Shown here: positions 1 through 5,767 of the stretch, piece after piece
Layout of the letters: every line of letters begins with the position of its first letter
Position numbering within the stretch: position 1 is the stretch's first letter
Assembly: GCA_013696045.1 (NCBI GenBank)
Contig: JACCZH010000421.1
Span: 1-11,453 of the forward strand
DNA: 11,453 nt
Origin: Chloroflexia bacterium
GTDB lineage: Bacteria; Chloroflexota; Chloroflexia; Thermomicrobiales; CFX8
Reading direction: 5' to 3'
Notes under the pieces: generated by a model
What the model saw: only the letters and a program-made list of their open reading frames with translations
Told to the model about the DNA's origin: nothing
Databases searched by the model: none
Position numbers and translations under genes: made by a program

Positions 1-557
1 ATCATGCCGTGCAGCACGGCGCGGTTGCGCACGTCGATGCCGGTCATGGGCTCATCCAGCAGGACGATCTCCGGTTGCTGGACAATGGCGCGAGCAAGAA
101 AGATCCGTTGCTGCTGGCCCCCGGAAAACTGGCTGATGTGGCGATGTCCCATGCCTGCGAGCCCTACCTGCTCAAGCGCGGCGTCTGCCTGAGCATGGTC
201 ATCCTTGCCGGGGCGGCGCAGCCAGCCAATCGAGCGGAAGCGGCCCATCATCACAACATCATGTGCCGACAGCGGGAAATCCCAGTTGACGTCCTCGCTC
301 TGTGGCACATAGGCAATGTGGGCGTGTCGCTGGCGCAGCCGCTTGCCGGCGTGGGTTATCTGCCCGCCACGCACCGGCACGATGCCGGCGATCGCTTTCA
401 GCAACGTGCTCTTGCCGCTACCGTTGGGGCCGATGACGCCGACGATGTCGCCGGGGTCAACAGTTACGTTGACTCCGGCCAGCGCAACCAGTGGCCCGTA
501 GCTAACGGCGAGATCGTGGATCGTGAGCGAGCCAGAGGGCTCTCTGACAAGGGACAT
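1..557 (-). CDS. znuC: Metal (Zn/Mn) ABC transporter ATP-binding protein, C-terminus outside window
   Basis: ATPase that powers a zinc- or manganese-type ABC importer at the inner face of the membrane. Reading from the ATG at 557, about 185 residues are visible before the left edge, with no stop. Seen in order: Walker A GPNGSGKST (residues 43-51), the Q-loop in AYVPQSEDVNWDFP, the signature FSGGQQQR, Walker B IVLLDEP, and a D-loop-like GIDVRNR. The sequence AYVPQ..VNWDFP is typical of the Mn/Zn/Fe chelate subfamily (ZnuC/TroB/MntB). It starts 5 nt after the stop of the upstream substrate-binding gene, so the two are almost certainly co-transcribed; the permease would be expected beyond the left edge. 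The metal cannot be told apart from this subunit; zinc is inferred from the His-rich partner. The C-terminal quarter is not visible. Confidence 0.93.
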   Translation of the reverse strand, partial: MSLVREPSGSLTIHDLAVSYGPLVALAGVNVTVDPGDIVGVIGPNGSGKSTLLKAIAGIVPVRGGQITHAGKRLRQRHAHIAYVPQSEDVNWDFPLSAHDVVMMGRFRSIGWLRRPGKDDHAQADAALEQVGLAGMGHRHISQFSGGQQQRIFLARAIVQQPEIVLLDEPMTGIDVRNRAVLHGM

Positions 558-562
558 GATGG

Positions 563-1666
563 TTACTTCAAGGCCTCACTGATTAAGGTGGCGTTGGCCA
601 GCAACATGCCGTGTACGGATTCAGCTCCTGAACCCGGTTCGCCGAGTGAATCAGAATATAGCCCATAGACGATCTCAACGCCCGTGTCAGCGGCAAGTTG
701 CTCCGCGATGCGCGGGTCGACCGAGGATTCGGCGAAGATGGCCTGAACATTCTCGTGCTCGATCACTTCGGATAGCTCGGCGATTTCTCGCGCCGACGGC
801 TCGGCGTCAGTTGAGGTGCTGGGGATAACCGCGCCGACGAATTCCAGCCCGTAAGCCTGTATAAAATACCCGAACGCGTCATGGTTGGTGACGAGCTTGC
901 TGTTTTCCGCTGGAATCTCGTCGATCATGGCCTGGATCTCGGCGTCGGTCTCGTCGAGGACGGTCTTGTAGGCTCCGGCGTTCTCTTCGAACTTCGCGGC
1001 GCGGCCGGCATCAGCCGTCGACAGTGCGGCGGCGATGTTGTCTACCATGAGCTTTGCGTTGGCCGGATCGTGCCAGACGTGCGGGTCGTTCTCGCCATGG
1101 CCGTGGTCGTCTTCGTCATCAGCATGCTCATCATCTTCGTGATGCTCATCTTCATCGTCAGCGTGTTCGTCGTCATGTTCATCTTCGTCGTGGGCGGCAT
1201 GCTCGTCATCATGTTCAACAGCCCCACCCTCGATCAGGTCGATGCCGTCGGTGACGGTGACGACCTCGGCGTTGCCCCCGGCGGCCTCAATGCTGTCGTC
1301 CAGGAAGTCGTCGAGCCCGATGCCGTTGCGCAGGATCAGGTTGGCCTCGCTCATCGCGCGGATGTCATCCGGCGTTACTTCATAACTATGGGCGTCGACA
1401 CCCGGGCCCATGAGAACACGCAACTCAACCTCATCGCCCGCGATCTCCTGGACAAGCGCCCCGATCTGGGAGGTCGTGGCGACTATCGTGATCTGCTCGG
1501 TGTCATCGGTGGTTTCAGCTTCGGGGGTGGTGTCTCCTTCAGCCGCTGTGACAGGTGTCGCGGTGGCCGCTCCGGCTTGACCTGGCGCCCCATCCTCGTC
1601 CTCGCCACATGCCACCAGGCTTACCGCCAGCAGCGCAATAAGAAGAAAGCTGAAATACCGAGACAC
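563..1666 (-). CDS. znuA: ZnuA-type metal-binding lipoprotein with a His/Asp-rich loop
   Basis: Solute-binding protein (cluster A-I family) that captures Zn2+ (or Mn2+) outside the membrane and hands it to the ABC importer encoded just downstream. The start is GTG at 1666, with GGAGG six nt upstream. The product is 367 aa. An N-terminal signal ends in the lipobox LVAC with Cys20, so it is a predicted lipoprotein. A Glu/Thr-rich linker (about 21-58) is followed by the core domain from about 59 (ITIVATTSQIGALVQEI). Likely metal ligands are His93 (DAHSYEVTP), His196/His199 (DPHVWHDP), His262 (TNHDAFGYF) and Asp339 (LYSDSLG). Residues 151-190 form a loop of almost only His, Asp and Glu with ten His; such loops are typical of zinc-type members. 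The motif DEHADDED recurs inside it. Family assignment is firm; zinc over manganese is inference. Confidence 0.95.
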   Translation of the reverse strand: MSRYFSFLLIALLAVSLVACGEDEDGAPGQAGAATATPVTAAEGDTTPEAETTDDTEQITIVATTSQIGALVQEIAGDEVELRVLMGPGVDAHSYEVTPDDIRAMSEANLILRNGIGLDDFLDDSIEAAGGNAEVVTVTDGIDLIEGGAVEHDDEHAAHDEDEHDDEHADDEDEHHEDDEHADDEDDHGHGENDPHVWHDPANAKLMVDNIAAALSTADAGRAAKFEENAGAYKTVLDETDAEIQAMIDEIPAENSKLVTNHDAFGYFIQAYGLEFVGAVIPSTSTDAEPSAREIAELSEVIEHENVQAIFAESSVDPRIAEQLAADTGVEIVYGLYSDSLGEPGSGAESVHGMLLANATLISEALK

Positions 1667-1824
1667 CGTTATCCTCCGTCTTGATTCACCGGAATTAGCA
1701 ACCCAGACTCATTAATGATGAGACTGTGTATCAACACAGCACTCATGATACCGGAGGGTGTCAAGCGCGGCGCATTGGTTATCATCATTGCGGTGTGAAT
1801 TGAGACTCGGTGCGGGGATAGACG
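1667..1824. promoter_or_regulatory. Divergent znuA/FmdB intergenic region with nested inverted repeats
   Basis: This 158-nt gap must hold the promoters of both divergent genes. It contains a hairpin-like repeat: CTGTGT (1724-1729), a 4-nt loop, ACACAG (1734-1739), flanked after a small bulge by ATGAG (1718-1722) and CTCAT (1742-1746). A further CTCAT at 1708-1712 could pair with the same ATGAG instead. AATGATGA (1715-1722) also recurs in inverted form as TCATCATT (1782-1789). Operators of metal-sensing repressors (Zur/Fur, DtxR types) often lie in such a position, but I cannot match the words to a known consensus. I could not place a convincing -35/-10 pair. Confidence 0.4.
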
Positions 1825-2085
1825 ATGCCCAGGTACGACTATAAGTGTGATGCGTGCGCCACAACCTTCGATGTCGAGCGCACAATGGATGTAGCCAGCG
1901 AGCCGTATGAATGCCCCTTCTGTGGCGATCCGTCGCGGCGGGTCTTCACGATGCCACGGCTCCTGATCAAGCCCGACCCGAACGATAACCGGCCGGTCTG
2001 GCACGCCCATGGCATGTTTGGGCACAGCCACGCGCCCGGCCGTGGTTTTCACGGCCGGCGGAAGAATGCCTTTGAAGACGAATAA
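1825..2085 (+). CDS. FmdB-family zinc-ribbon protein
   Basis: Small protein of 86 aa. The N-terminus (MPRYDYKCDACATTFDVERTM) matches the FmdB/CxxC-CxxC regulatory-protein family, which begins with a short beta hairpin and a zinc ribbon. The four cysteines are Cys8/Cys11 and Cys30/Cys33 (KCDAC and ECPFC), spaced to bind one zinc. The C-terminal half is basic and His/Gly-rich (HAHGMFGHSHAPGRGFHGRR), which is not part of the ribbon and may be disordered. GGGGA lies about 8 nt before the ATG. The molecular role of this family is poorly known; it was named after a putative regulator of formamidase/amidase operons. Lying back to back with a zinc importer hints at a link to zinc supply, but that is inference. 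It is convergent with the methyltransferase gene, with only 6 nt between stops. Confidence 0.85.
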   Translation: MPRYDYKCDACATTFDVERTMDVASEPYECPFCGDPSRRVFTMPRLLIKPDPNDNRPVWHAHGMFGHSHAPGRGFHGRRKNAFEDE

Positions 2086-2091
2086 TCCCGG

Positions 2092-2712
2092 TTACCGGTC
2101 TACCCAGGCAACGCGGGTGGCGACCCAGCCGTCGGGCTCGAGGCTGTTGCCGCATCCGGTGGTCCGGAAGCCCAGCATCTGGAGATGGAAGTCGATGTCG
2201 AGAGGCTTTTCGTTCTTGCCGCGGCTGCCGTAGCTGCTGACGATCAGCCGGCCGCCGGGGGCGACAACCTCGTCGAGCACACGTTGCAGGTAGGCTGGTT
2301 GCTGTTTCTTTGGAACATACTCGAGCAGGGTGTGGACGTAGGTGTACTGCTGGCTTGGCTGCCAGTCGAACGCGTTGGCAACCTCAAAGTTGGCGGCATT
2401 TTCGGGGAAACGAGCTTTCGCCAGCTTGACGAGTTCCGGAACGAAATCTATGCCGTGAGGAGTAAGAGTCACCCCTCGCTCACCTGCCCACTCGATCAGG
2501 CAGGCCAGGAGCAGGCCGTTGGCGCAGCCGATATCAAGGAAGTCGCCGTCACGCGGGACGCCGTCGAGAATGACCTCGCGGCCAAACCGCCAGCGCTCGG
2601 GCGTGCTGCCCCATCCAGACTGTTTGTAGGGATCGTCGGTTTGCAGGTATGCGTCTTCAAAAACCTGGCGCTGGCCGGCGAACCAGCCAGTTAGTGCTTC
2701 TTCGTCACTCAA
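2092..2712 (-). CDS. Class I SAM-dependent methyltransferase
   Basis: Predicted Rossmann-fold methyltransferase of about 206 aa; the substrate is unknown. Seen: motif I FLDIGCANG (residues 58-66), the acidic strand-2 end HGIDFVPELV (about 86-95) that would contact the SAM ribose, HTLLEYVPKKQQ around 127-138, and the post-motif strand APGGRLIVSSYG. The region before motif I (ERWRFGREVILDGVPRDG) is usual for the fold. The TTG start at 2712 is chosen because it overlaps the HxlR stop (TTGAGTGA), giving translational coupling. The open frame continues upstream to 2790, but that would overlap the regulator by 86 nt. No strong ribosome site precedes the TTG, consistent with coupling. It sits in a two-gene unit with the HxlR repressor, so its substrate may be connected with whatever that regulator senses (inference only). 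Confidence 0.82.
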   Translation of the reverse strand: MSDEEALTGWFAGQRQVFEDAYLQTDDPYKQSGWGSTPERWRFGREVILDGVPRDGDFLDIGCANGLLLACLIEWAGERGVTLTPHGIDFVPELVKLAKARFPENAANFEVANAFDWQPSQQYTYVHTLLEYVPKKQQPAYLQRVLDEVVAPGGRLIVSSYGSRGKNEKPLDIDFHLQMLGFRTTGCGNSLEPDGWVATRVAWVDR

Positions 2713-3067
2713 TGCACAGTTCCACTTCGGCGTCAGGCTCGTCCAGCTCAACCCACGTTTCCGCCCAGATTGTAATAGCCGCCATAACATCGGCCAACGA
2801 GCATCCCTTATCGGTCAGGCGGTATTCAACCCGCACCGGAGTTTCAGGAATGACGGTACGCTCGACGATGCCGTCAACCTGAAGCTCTTTGAGCCTGTCG
2901 GCCAACATGCGGTCGCTCAAGCCGGGAATACTGTGCTTGAGGTCTCCAAAACGGCGCACGTCGTTGGCCAGGGCACGGATGATGACGCCGGTCCAGCGGC
3001 TGCCGATCTGCTCTATTGCTTTATGAAATCGCGGGCAAAATGCCACTCGTGTTCCTATGGTATCCAT
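2705..3067 (-). CDS. HxlR-family winged-helix transcriptional regulator
   Basis: DNA-binding regulator of about 120 aa, the HxlR/YodB/CatR/HypR type. Seen: the family's conserved N-terminal Cys-Pro (CPRFHKAIEQIGSRWTGVII, Cys at about residue 11), then RRFGDLKHSIPGLSDRMLADRLKELQVDGIVER, which is the recognition-helix and wing-start signature, then PVRVEYRLTDKG for the wing. In YodB, CatR and HypR the conserved N-terminal Cys senses quinones, diamide or hypochlorite; here that role is inferred from position. The ATG at 3067 is preferred to an in-frame TTG at 3073, because the TTG would lie next to the -10 box of the predicted promoter. With the ATG, the transcript would begin at or next to the start codon, and no Shine-Dalgarno sequence is visible. 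It diverges from the YceI/dioxygenase genes and is the obvious candidate regulator for them and for itself. Confidence 0.93.
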   Translation of the reverse strand: MDTIGTRVAFCPRFHKAIEQIGSRWTGVIIRALANDVRRFGDLKHSIPGLSDRMLADRLKELQVDGIVERTVIPETPVRVEYRLTDKGCSLADVMAAITIWAETWVELDEPDAEVELCIE

Positions 3068-3073
3068 AACCAA

Positions 3074-3102
3074 AGTATAGCCTGTTTCACTCCCTTTGAC
3101 AA
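3074..3102 (-). promoter_or_regulatory. Predicted sigma70-type promoter of the HxlR-methyltransferase unit
   Basis: On the minus strand, TTGTCA (complement of 3097-3102) is followed after exactly 17 nt by TATACT (complement of 3074-3079), each one base away from the -35/-10 consensus. The expected transcription start falls at about 3066-3068, which coincides with the HxlR ATG at 3067. Its -35 box overlaps that of the divergent promoter almost completely. Confidence 0.75.
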
Positions 3103-3124
3103 TAGTAACTAAGAATAGTATAGT
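3096..3124 (+). promoter_or_regulatory. Predicted sigma70-type promoter of the YceI-catE-mhqO-mhqD run
   Basis: TTGACA (3096-3101) is a perfect -35 hexamer, followed after 17 nt by TATAGT (3119-3124), one base off the -10 consensus. The expected start is near 3131. The spacer and -10 are covered by the inverted repeat at 3103-3129, which suggests repression by steric block. Confidence 0.78.
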
Positions 3125-3129
3125 TAGTA
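3103..3129. promoter_or_regulatory. Inverted repeat, candidate HxlR operator
   Basis: TAGTAACTA (3103-3111) and TAGTTAGTA (3121-3129) are inverted copies that match at 8 of 9 positions, separated by 9 nt. The half-sites are AT-rich in an otherwise GC-rich region and lie across the spacer and -10 of the YceI promoter. ATAGTA also recurs directly (3102-3107 and 3115-3120). Size and position suit a dimeric winged-helix repressor such as the adjacent HxlR protein. Assignment is by position and symmetry only. Confidence 0.55.
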
Positions 3130-3199
3130 AAATATGAGAAGTATCGCCAGGTCGGCGATGCTAAAAGGGGTGCATAACCTGAGAATGGTAGGAGACACA

Positions 3200-3751
3200 T
3201 TGACTGCGACAACCATAAAGACCGGCGCCTGGGCGATTGATTCAGCCCACTCGAACGTCGAATTCAGCATAAAGCACATGATGATCTCGACGGTGAAGGG
3301 GCAGTTCTCCGAGGTCGAGGGCACAATTCAGCTTGATGGGGACCAGCCCGAGATGTCGTCTGTCACAGCGAGAATCGATGCGTCCAGCATCACAACCTTT
3401 AATGAGCAGCGGGATGAGCATCTGCGCACCAACGACTTCTTTAGTGCTGAGCAGTGGCCCGACATCACGTTCCAGAGCACGAAGATCGAACAGGTGAGCG
3501 ACGATCGCTCGAAGGTCTATGGCGATCTCACGATTCGTGACGTCACCAAGCCGGTGGTACTCGAATCCGAGCTCGAGGGCATCATGGAGAAGGACGCCTT
3601 CGGCATGCGGCGTGTCGCCTTCACTGCCACGACCGAGATCAACCGCAAGGATTTCGGGATTACCTGGAATGGCGCAATTGAAGCTGGTGGCGTGGTGGTT
3701 GGTGATACTGTGAAGATAACACTGCACATAGCGGCTACTCAGCAGCATTAG
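3200..3751 (+). CDS. YceI-family lipocalin-like protein
   Basis: YceI-family beta-barrel protein of 183 aa; characterised relatives bind polyisoprenoid chains such as isoprenoid quinones. Seen: the typical opening TTIKTGAWAIDSAHSNVEFSIKHM, the block MISTVKGQFSEVEGTIQLD, the central ITTFNEQRDEHLRTNDFFS..WPDITFQST, and the ending EINRKDFGITWN..VGDTVKITLHI. No signal peptide is visible, so it is probably cytoplasmic. I chose the TTG at 3200, because AGGAG lies 5 nt before it and the protein then begins as most relatives do. Alternatives are ATG 3185 (adds 5 aa) or ATG 3134 (adds 22 aa), the latter only a few nt after the predicted transcription start. It is the first gene after the HxlR-controlled promoter and is 35 nt before the catE-like gene. 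Quinone binding would fit a quinone-stress locus (inference). Confidence 0.92.
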   Translation: MTATTIKTGAWAIDSAHSNVEFSIKHMMISTVKGQFSEVEGTIQLDGDQPEMSSVTARIDASSITTFNEQRDEHLRTNDFFSAEQWPDITFQSTKIEQVSDDRSKVYGDLTIRDVTKPVVLESELEGIMEKDAFGMRRVAFTATTEINRKDFGITWNGAIEAGGVVVGDTVKITLHIAATQQH

Positions 3752-3786
3752 GCGTTCGCAGGTAGTTCAGCCGGGAGGTAGACCGT

Positions 3787-4674
3787 ATGGCACAAGAGCA
3801 GACAATTGACACAATGGTTCGTCTCCCGGCGTCTACCCGCGTTGGCGGAGTAGCGCTAACAGTAGCGGACCTCGGGCGGTCGCTCGCCTTCTATCAGGAC
3901 GTCCTCGGGTATACGGCACACAAGGTTTCGTCCGACAGCGTCTGGTTATCAGCTGGCTCAGAACACGCCGATTTCATCCTTCATGAGCGTCCAGGCGCGA
4001 TGCCCAAGCCGCGACGTACCAGCGGGCTCTTCCACGCAGCGATTCTCTTGCCCTCCCGGCGGGACCTGGCGCGCATTGTCCAACAACTGGCGGCGCAGGG
4101 CTGGCCAATAGGCGGTGCTTCCGATCACGGTGTCAGCGAGGCGCTCTATTTTTTTTTTAATGATTGTTAGTGAATTGAGATCTACACGGACCGTCCACGG
4201 GAGTCCTGGCCCCGTAGCGGCGAGCAGGTGGCGATGACGACCGAGCCGCTGGACTTTGACAGCCTCATGGGCGAGCTGGGCGAAACCGAGCCCGGTTGGA
4301 TGGGTATTCCAGACGGAACAACGATCGGTCACATTCACCTACAAGTGAGCAACCTGGAAGACTCGGCGAGGTTTTACACAGACATCCTGGGTTTCGAGAC
4401 GATGCAGGACACCTATCCCGGCGCGCTCTTCGTAGCGGCCGGAGGATATCACCACCACATCGGCATGAACGTCTGGGCAGGCCCTGGAGTGCCGCCTCAA
4501 CCAGAGAATTCAGCTGGTTTGACACGCTTCACCGTAGAAGTGCCCGATCGACCGTCGTGGGACCAGCTGCTGTACCGGTTGGCTGGCGCCGACGAGCCAA
4601 TCGAGCGTCTCAACGAAACAGCGGCCGTCGTCGCCGACCCGAACGGCATCGAGATAATGTTGCGCGGCGTTTGA
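3787..4674 (+). pseudogene. catE: CatE-like two-domain VOC extradiol dioxygenase interrupted by two in-frame stops
   Basis: One reading frame of 295 codons looks like a CatE-type (catechol-2,3-dioxygenase family) protein of normal length but contains TAG TGA at codons 128-129 (4168-4173). The N-terminal VOC domain (codons 20-127) has GVALTVADLGRSLAFYQDVLGY, SGLFHAAILLPSR and DHGVSEALY. Directly after the stops the same frame resumes with IEIYTDRPRESWPRSGEQVAM, the usual domain-1 end and linker. The C-terminal VOC domain has GHIHLQVSNLEDSARFY, GGYHHHIGMNVW and DPNGIEIMLRGV, which supply the expected His, His and Glu metal ligands. GGGAGG precedes the ATG by 8 nt. The stops lie in a patch containing ten T in a row, where relatives read roughly DPDGNGIEIY, so this is either a real lesion or a sequence error. 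The C-terminal domain could be made alone from GTG 4228 or ATG 4234 (AGGTGG just upstream), but half-enzymes of this type are not usual. Confidence 0.85.
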
Positions 4675-4699
4675 GAACAGTGACGGTGTTGACGTATTC

Positions 4700-4776
4700 G
4701 GCAGGGGAGGTGGCCTGTCCCCTTCCGCGTTTCACCCGGCGGGCATTACGGAAGGGGACGGGCCGCCTCCCCTGCC
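4700..4776. repeat. 28-bp near-perfect inverted repeat (stem-loop) between catE and mhqO
   Basis: The arms are 4700-4727 and 4749-4776, with a 21-nt loop. They match at 26 of 28 positions, and both mismatches become G-U pairs in RNA of the plus strand, so the RNA stem is uninterrupted. Arms start GGCAGGGGAGG and end CCTCCCCTGCC. No T-run follows on either strand, so it is not a standard rho-independent terminator. It ends 10 nt before the mhqO start codon, and thus lies over or next to the ribosome-binding region. It may be a dispersed palindromic element or a processing or attenuation signal. Confidence 0.85.
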
Positions 4777-4786
4777 AGAGAATTGA

Positions 4787-5767
4787 ATGGTTGATTTCTT
4801 GATGAACATCGCGACGCCCGGGATTCACCACATCACCGCCATCGCCGGCGACCCACAAACGAACATCGACTTCTACACCGGCGTCCTTGGCTTGCGGTTG
4901 GTGAAGCTGACGGTCAATTTTGATGATCCCGGCACCTATCACCTCTATTACGCCGACTACGCGGGACGCCCCGGCACGGTGCTGACCTTCTTCCCTTGGG
5001 AGGGAGCACCGCTGGGCCGGCCGGGCACCGGCCAGGCGACCGCCATTGGCTTTCTCATCTCCGAAGATTCGATGGATTACTGGACCGGACGCCTGACCGA
5101 GCACGGTATCGGTTTCGACGGTCCAGGCGAGCGTTTTGGCGAGAGCGTGATCTCGTTCCTCGACCCGGACGGCATCGATCTGGAGCTCATCACTGGCAAG
5201 AACGTCCCGGCAAACGACGATCCACAGTTTGGGCCGGTGCCGGCGGACGTTGCCATCCGGGGGTTTCACGGGGTGACGCTCACATTGGCGTCCTATGAAC
5301 GCACGGCCGCGTTGCTCACACAGACTTTCGGCTACACGGCCGTGCACGAAACGGGCAGCCGGTTTCGATACGACACGGGGTCGGGGGCGCCTGGCGCAAT
5401 CGTCGATATCCTGCTGGAGCCATCCCCACGGGCGCTCCGGGGCGAGATGGCCGTCGGAACGGTGCACCACGTCGCGTTGCGGGCCAAAGATGACGCTCAA
5501 CAGGCGAAGGTGCAGAAAAGGCTCGCTGAGGGTCATTTTGACGTCACCTCCGTCAGAGACCGCCTGTATTTCCGCTCGATCTACTTCCGAGAGCCAGGTG
5601 GCGTGCTCTTGGAGGTGGCGACGGATGGACCAGGGTTCGATGTCGACGAAGCACTTGACCAGCTCGGTTCAGCGCTGAAATTTCCGCCGCGCTACGAGCC
5701 CGACCGTGAATCGCTTGAGAGCCTGCTGACACCGGTGAGGCTGCCAGAGAGAAATGGGCGCCGATGA
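4787..5767 (+). CDS. mhqO: MhqO-like ring-cleaving dioxygenase (two-domain VOC protein)
   Basis: Predicted Fe(II)- or Mn(II)-dependent VOC dioxygenase of 326 aa, of the MhqO/YkcA family, related to the hydroquinone-cleaving PcpA/LinE enzymes. Seen: TPGIHHITAIAGDPQTNIDFYTGVLGLRLVK at the N-terminus, then the family block DDPGTYHLYYADYAGRPGTVLTFFPWE (about 46-72), SFLDPDGIDLELI closing the first half, RGFHGVTLTLASYERTAALL opening the second, TVHHVALRAKDD (His227/228) and GGVLLEVATDGPGFDVDE (Glu276). His14 or 15, His227 or 228 and Glu276 are the likely metal ligands. The ATG at 4787 is the best in-frame start; ATG 4802 would remove only 5 aa. No good Shine-Dalgarno is seen and a strong hairpin ends 10 nt upstream. 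It overlaps the next gene by 4 nt (ATGA). The natural substrate is unknown; hydroquinone-type or other electrophilic aromatics are inferred from the family. Confidence 0.93.
   Translation: MVDFLMNIATPGIHHITAIAGDPQTNIDFYTGVLGLRLVKLTVNFDDPGTYHLYYADYAGRPGTVLTFFPWEGAPLGRPGTGQATAIGFLISEDSMDYWTGRLTEHGIGFDGPGERFGESVISFLDPDGIDLELITGKNVPANDDPQFGPVPADVAIRGFHGVTLTLASYERTAALLTQTFGYTAVHETGSRFRYDTGSGAPGAIVDILLEPSPRALRGEMAVGTVHHVALRAKDDAQQAKVQKRLAEGHFDVTSVRDRLYFRSIYFREPGGVLLEVATDGPGFDVDEALDQLGSALKFPPRYEPDRESLESLLTPVRLPERNGRR

Noticed and set aside
9..668. 219-codon plus-strand open frame at the left edge
   Set aside because: It lies opposite znuC, whose Walker A, signature and Walker B motifs are all intact; its own translation has no recognisable domain.
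881..1684. Long plus-strand open frame opposite znuA with a Val/Ile/Met-rich membrane-like stretch
   Set aside because: It is the complement of the His/Asp-rich loop and the rest of a clear znuA; the hydrophobic run is a by-product of GAT/CAT codons read backwards.
1981..2052. GGCCG-rich repeats within the FmdB gene as a separate repeat element
   Set aside because: They fall in the coding frame for its His/Gly/Arg tail and show no clean symmetry.
4228..4674. Separate single-domain VOC gene
   Set aside because: It is in the same frame as 3787-4167 and the missing join (IEIYTDRPRESWP) is present after the stops, so it is better read as the second half of a CatE-like gene.
4700..4776. Standard rho-independent terminator
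   Set aside because: There is no T-run after the stem on either strand, and the loop is 21 nt; reported instead as a repeat of unknown role.
4610..5536. 308-codon minus-strand open frame opposite mhqO
   Set aside because: An antisense shadow of a convincing VOC dioxygenase, rich in Arg/Val/Gly with no family features; it also crosses the hairpin.
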